Source of the DNA: Deltaproteobacteria bacterium
GTDB taxonomy: Bacteria; Lernaellota; Lernaellaia; JACKCT01
DNA length: 64,000 nucleotides
Direction: 5' to 3'
Assembly: GCA_027493875.1 (NCBI GenBank)
Contig: JAOSJX010000002.1
Coordinates: forward strand, 154,202-218,201
Shown here: in pieces, positions 59,860-64,000 of the stretch
How positions within the stretch are numbered: position 1 is the first letter of the stretch
Layout: every line of letters starts with the position of its first letter
Notes under the pieces: model-generated
What the model saw: only the letters and a program-made list of their open reading frames with translations
What the model was told of the DNA's origin: nothing
The model's database searches: none
Program-made: the position numbers and the translations under genes

Positions 59860-61280
59860 ATGGACGAAAGCGCGCGTCCGGCGAAATATCCGGCCTGGCA
59901 CGTGTTTTTCGCGTTCGCGTTCTTTTGCCTGTACCTGCCGGGCGGCTCGCTGGTCGGCAACGCGCGGGAGATCGGCGCCTACTCGCTGGCCGAGTCGATC
60001 CTTACGCGCGGCGCGTTCGATATCCCGTTCATCGAGGGCACCGGCGATCTGGCCGCGCGGGCCGGCAAATACTACGTGGACCGCGGGCCCGGCGACGGCC
60101 TGATGTTGATCCCGTTTTATGTCGTCTCGCGGCTGCTTCCCGTCTCGGGATTTTCCGAAGACGAAACCGTCCTGGCCGCCGTCCGCATGGCGGCGGCTTT
60201 CTACTCCGTCCTCGGCCTTTGGATCTTTCTCCAACTCGCGCGGTTCATCGGGGCGTCGGTATCGGCCCGGGCGGTCGGCGCGTTCGCGCTCGGCGCCGCC
60301 ACGATCCGGTGGCGATATTCGACAATTTTTTACAGTCACATTACCTCGTCGCTGATGCTGCTGCTGGCGGCTTGGATTATCTGGACGATCGCGTGCGGCG
60401 ACCGCCACCCGCGCGACAAGGCGCTCCGCATTTTTCTCGGTGCCGTCCTCGGCATGGCGGTCCTCATCGAATATGCCAACGCGATCGTCACGGTGCTGTT
60501 TCTGGCCTTTTGTTTTTCCGCGAGGAGGGCGACCGGCGGCTTGGCCCACGGCTGAAGAGGTTGGTTCCGACGATGGCCGGAGGGGCCGGGCCGCTCGTTT
60601 TTCTCCTGTTTTATCATTGGGTTTGCTTCGGGAGTCCGTTCTCAACCGGTTTCCATCACCAGATTTATTTCGACTACAACAAGGACATGGCAAACGCCTT
60701 CTCGACGCCGCTCACCGTCGGCGTGCCCGGCCTTCTCGGTTCGATCCGGTATCAGGGACTTTTCTACGCCAGTCCGGTCGCGCTGTTCGCGCTGGCCGGT
60801 TGGCCGGCGATCCGGCGCCGGCGACGCGGTTTCGCCTGGCTGATGATTTCGATTTTCGCCGCGATGTTGCTGTTTTACGGAAAGTACCGGGTGTGGTGGG
60901 GCGCAACCAGCGACACGCGGTATCTGGTCCCGGTCATCGCCCTGCTCTTCCTCGGACTCCCCACGGCCATCGACCGATTTCGGGAAAAACCGATGAGTGA
61001 GCTGGCGCGCGCGGCCTTAGTCGTGCTGTTTGCGTTCGCGCTGGTCCGTTCGGTGTTCTGGTCCTTCCTTTCGGTGGCGAGTTTCTACCACCGCCCCTTC
61101 GAGACGCCCGATCTCGTGCAGATGGTTCTGCTGAACAATCCGACCGCCGTCCTCATGGCCGTGCGCCGGGCGTTTCCGTCGCACGTTTGGGCCGGCCCCG
61201 CGGCGACCGCCGCCGCGATCCCGGTTCTGGCCTACGCCATCGTCATCGCTCTGCGGGCGTGGAAGCGGCGCGCCCCATGA
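59860..61280 (+). CDS. Polytopic membrane protein, GT-C-like, frameshifted
   Basis: About 473 residues and about ten helices; GAGGAG precedes ATG 59860. The first outer loop reads GNAREIGAYSLAESILTRGAFDIPF and KYYVDRGPGDGLMLIPFY, a layout seen in GT39/PMT-like glycosyltransferases that use polyprenyl-sugar donors. One indel near 60520 joins the halves; the second carries YGKYRVWWGATSDTRYLVPVIALL, where R/Y-rich loop residues recall this class. The stop overlaps the next start (ATGA). Confidence 0.65.
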
Positions 61281-61663
61281 TCCCGGGCCGGCTGCGTTCC
61301 ATGGCGGCGAGCGTCATCATCTGGACGCACGCGGCACTTCTCGCCGCGTTCGGCCTGGCGATGTGGATTTCGTCCTTCGCCGCGGCCGCGACGGAGCGCC
61401 GCGAACCGCCGCCGATCGCCAAAAGCGAGCGCCGCATCGCCGAGCAAATTAAGACTTTTCCAGAGACGGCGTCGTGCCTTCTCGTCAGCGATCTGCTCCC
61501 CTGGGAGATCGCTTACCTGACCGCGCCTCGCAAACTCTACCGCTTCAAAGGCGATCCCACCGAAGCCCGAGCCTTCATCGACGCGTACGACATCACGTGC
61601 GTCGTCGTCTTTTTGGGACGCGACACGGACGGCGTCTACGCGCCGGAGGATTTCGCGCGATGA
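61277..61663 (+). CDS. Small membrane-anchored protein of unknown function
   Basis: 128 residues, intact, start overlapping the previous stop (ATGA). One helix (SVIIWTHAALLAAFGLAMWIS) then an outer domain with KSERRIAEQIKTFPETASCLLVSDLLPW and ITCVVVFLGRDTDG. It resembles the detached C-terminal soluble domain of membrane glycosyltransferases, where the sequence VSDLLPWEIAYLT-like precedes a short Rossmann strand. Its own stop overlaps the next ATG. Confidence 0.55.
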   Translation: MIPGRLRSMAASVIIWTHAALLAAFGLAMWISSFAAAATERREPPPIAKSERRIAEQIKTFPETASCLLVSDLLPWEIAYLTAPRKLYRFKGDPTEARAFIDAYDITCVVVFLGRDTDGVYAPEDFAR

Positions 61664-63047
61664 GCGCCGCGTTCGTCGTGCTGGTCGGCGGGTTCTGTTT
61701 TTTCCTCGGGCTGGCAATCGTGCGCGCGGCGCGGCGCGGCGGGGAACCGTGGGACCCGGCGCTGGAGTTCGGTCTGGCTTATCCGCTCGGGGCCGGGGCG
61801 CTGGGGATGATGTGGTATTGGCGATTTCTTTTCGGCCTGAACGTGATCCGCCCTTTGTATTGGGCTATTGTCTGCGCCGTCGCGGTCGTTCTCATCGTCA
61901 GGATGCGCCGCGACGTCTGGCGCCGGCCGAACCTTCCGGTGCCGCTGACCATCGTGATCGCGCTCGTTTCCGTATTGGCCGCCGCCCTCGCGATTTTTTT
62001 CGCCGTACCGCGGCGGCGACGGAATCTGGGTGCACGCGTTCAAGGCGCGTCACATGCTCGCGCTCGGCTCCTGGGCCGACGCGTTTTTCCTGGACCCGCT
62101 CGTCGTTCACTGCAACGAGACGACGCCGTTGTGGACGTCCGCGCTGCTGGCCGCCACGTCGGCCGGCGGACATTGGTCGGAGCCGTGGCCGCATCTCATT
62201 CTCATCCCTTTCTACCCGTCGCTGCTCCTGATCGTGTTCGGCGCTTTGCGCGAACGCGTCGGCCAGGCCGGCGCGGCGTGGACGGCGGTGCTGATCGCGT
62301 TGACACCGGCTTATGGTTTCGCGCTCGGCGGCGCGGGCTCGCATTACGTTGACGTGCCGCTGTCGGTTTTTTTTCTCGGCGCGGCGCTCGGCGTTTTCAT
62401 CTTTCTGGAACGCAACGACGCGGGCGCGCTGACCGTCGGCGTGCTGTTGGCGTTCATCGCCATCCACGTCAAAAACGAAGGGCTTCCCGTGGCGCTGGCG
62501 GTGCTCGCGCCGGCGGCGGTGCGCTTCGTTCGATCGTCGGAAGCTCGGGCGCGGGCCGAACGGGCGATCATCGCGGCGCTGCTTCTTGGCTCGACGCTGC
62601 CCTTTCACTTCATCGCCCGAAGTTTTTTCCGGACGACGCAGTCGCAGATCTGGTTCCACGACTTGTCCGCCGAAACCTTTGTTCAAAACGTCGGACGCGT
62701 TCCGGCCATCCTCGGCCTGACGGGGCTCGAAGCGGCCAACACCACGCATTGGGGCCTGTGGTGGTTTCTTATTATCGCGGCGGCGGTTCCGTTGATCGTG
62801 CGTCGCGACCGTCCGCTGGACACGATTTTTCTGATTCCCGGTCTTGTCGTTATCGGCTCGTCGCTCGGCATCTACTGGCAGGACTACATGGACTTCCGCG
62901 AGCACATCGCCTGGTCGTTCGACCGGGTTCTTCTTCAAGCGTTGCCTGGGGCCGTGTGCTTCACGGCCCCTGCGCGCGGGGCCGATGCTCGAGGCGGTGC
63001 TCCCAACCAAACGAATCATGGCGCCGGCCGAGGCGCAGCGGAAATAA
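61660..63047 (+). CDS. Polytopic membrane protein, GT-C-like, frameshifted
   Basis: About 462 residues with about eleven helices; ATG 61660 overlaps the previous stop. An indel near 62005 leads to GIWVHAFKARHMLALGSW and VHCNETTPLWTSAL, a candidate donor/acceptor loop, then AGSHYVDVPLSVFFLGAALGVFIFL. A second indel near 62980 hides the natural end KRIMAPAEAQRK at 63045-63047; without it the frame runs into heptamer repeats to 63193. The three overlapping genes 59860-63047 form one operon, likely for envelope glycan assembly (inference). Confidence 0.65.
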
Positions 63048-63704
63048 AAGCGCATTTTTCACCGCAGAGGACGCAAAGGACGCAGAGGAGAGCAGGTCAC
63101 AGGTCACAGGCTGCAGGCTACAGGCTGCAGGCGACAGGTTACAGCAGGGCGCGGACTCACGACGGAGGCTACAGGTTACAGGTAACAGGCTAAAGAAATG
63201 CGCGTGCTCACCCGAGTGAGTACGCGGTCGATCCTGGGACCGCCGAGCGCCGGCGGAACGCCACGCCGCAGGCGTGGCTCGGCCCTTTCCCCGAAGTGCG
63301 TGCTCACCGCGGTGAGCACGCGGCCATATTGCCGGGAGCGCCGGTGTCCCCACCGGCATGACGGTGCGTGCTCACAAGTGAGCGCGCGGTCAACAGTCAA
63401 CAGCTTAAAGTTCACGGCGGCGCGCGGACTCAGTGAAGTGAGTCCGCGCGGGCGTTTTTTGGGCCGGTGAGGACACCGGCGCTCCCCAGGGTGTGTGCTC
63501 AGTGAAGTGAGCACGCGGTTCGATTTTTGAGCCCATAAGCACACCAGCCCAAAAGCCCAAAAGCTCCTTCATCACGCATCTCCCCATAGACCGCGAAGTG
63601 AACGGAATGGTGAGTTGCCAGTGGCCAGTCGCCAGTGATCAGGAGATTGCAGGAGATGGCGCGGGACGGCGCGAGGAGAGACGGGATTTCGTTCGATGGC
63701 GCTT
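63048..63704. repeat. Gene-free repeat block: heptamers and clustered palindromes
   Basis: 657 bases with no credible gene. Heptamer GGYTACA family at 63095-63143 (seven units) and 63167-63194 (four units), heptamer AGTNGCC family at 63613-63642 (four units). Five related palindromes with GTGCTCAC/GTGAGCAC- or GGACTCA/TGAGTCC-type arms lie at 63201-63226, 63298-63321, 63366-63387, 63421-63450 and 63493-63516. A second hairpin type, GCCGGTG/CACCGGC with flanking GCGCTCC, occurs in opposite orientations at 63335-63357 and 63462-63487. The fourth and fifth palindromes share the loop GTGAAG and are followed by T runs. Confidence 0.75.
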
Positions 63705-64000
63705 CTACGGCATGTCCGAGCCTCCAGGAAACTGCGTTAAATATGTTCCCCAGCCAATTCGACCCCGAAAGTACCCAGCACCAAAAACATTCGGCGCGAC
63801 GGAAAACAACGATACCCGCGATACCTCAACGGCGGTATCCACGTCGCGTGTCTTCCATGGGCCGCCGGCGTTCGTTGCGTATAAAAGGCCGAAAGCGTCG
63901 GTATTAATATTTTCCCCATAAAACAGGACGTGACTGTTCCCTTCCTCGTCGACAAGAAGGTCGTTGGCGGCGTATGTGCCGCCCTCGTATTCGAACGTTG
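63705..64000 (-). CDS. C-terminal part of an exported-type protein (partial at window edge)
   Basis: An open frame from the window end to TAG at 63707-63705. It reads YEGGTYAANDLLVDEEGNSH, VLFYGENINTDAFGLLYATN and AGGPWKTRDVDTAV, a pattern like repeat units of secreted propeller proteins (TNAGGxWxTxxVD). The last 35 residues (LFSVAPNVFGAGYFRGRIG) no longer fit the repeat and may be out of frame. Family not certain. Confidence 0.45.
   Translation of the reverse strand, partial: TFEYEGGTYAANDLLVDEEGNSHVLFYGENINTDAFGLLYATNAGGPWKTRDVDTAVEVSRVSLFSVAPNVFGAGYFRGRIGWGTYLTQFPGGSDMP

Noticed and set aside
1..64000. Widespread pseudogenes or programmed frameshifting
   Set aside because: Breaks sit largely at homopolymers, hit essential genes and restore typical proteins when corrected, so consensus errors are the simpler explanation.

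Overview
The window is high-GC bacterial DNA. It has many lipoproteins, acidic Asp/Thr low-complexity linkers, FG-GAP repeat surface proteins, multihaem cytochromes and a zapA - 6S RNA - rny block. This suggests an uncultured delta-proteobacterial/Myxococcota-like lineage or a related candidate phylum (inference only; no rRNA or strong marker is present). The consensus is indel-rich: about fifty apparent single-base frameshifts, many at homopolymers (G6, C6, T6, T7, A7), break most long genes, including a housekeeping one (rny). I therefore join the pieces and call them CDS, not pseudogenes.

Layout. 1-2.4 kb: gamma/beta subunits of a Na+-translocating decarboxylase, then endonuclease V. 2.4-14 kb: small exported proteins, a secreted trypsin-like protease, two tandem FG-GAP propeller proteins, a barrel-like lipoprotein and another secreted protein. 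14-24.4 kb: TfoX-like protein, DUF3604 lipoprotein, parvulin-type lipoprotein, membrane protein, two radical SAM proteins, secreted GH36-like alpha-galactosidase. 24.4-34.6 kb: EF-hand/dockerin-like lipoprotein coupled to a tiny Asp/Thr protein, GNAT, pyrimidine-dimer glycosylase, desaturase, beta-propeller lipoprotein, MsrB, RidA. 34.7-48.8 kb: two inverted copies of a module (membrane triheme cytochrome c plus a ~1000-residue exported protein of unknown family) facing each other around a membrane/propeller protein and a YfhO-like protein, with a vanadium haloperoxidase upstream of the second copy. 48.8-50.5 kb: tag, a small membrane protein, msrA. 50.5-56.2 kb: an operon of three paralogous membrane proteins with Cys-Gly tails followed by a radical SAM/SPASM protein fused to an alkaline-phosphatase/sulfatase-fold domain. 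56.5-59.7 kb: exported protein, rny, 6S RNA, zapA. 59.8-63 kb: three overlapping membrane-protein genes. 63-63.6 kb: clustered palindromes and heptamer repeats; then the 3' end of an unidentified gene.

Main hypothesis. Seven proteins end in a naked Cys-Gly tail (GGCGC, CCGCV, GCRGCG, GCCGCG), normally right after an acidic linker. The tail resembles the Cys core of MYXO-CTERM signals but lacks the following membrane helix and Arg cluster. Acidic linkers in this window sit either just after an N-terminal lipobox Cys or before this C-terminal tail, as if tethering the folded domain to an anchored cysteine. Three tail proteins form an operon with a radical SAM/SPASM fusion, the best local candidate for a tail-modifying enzyme. 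This would be a new C-terminal modification/anchoring system; the chemistry is inference.
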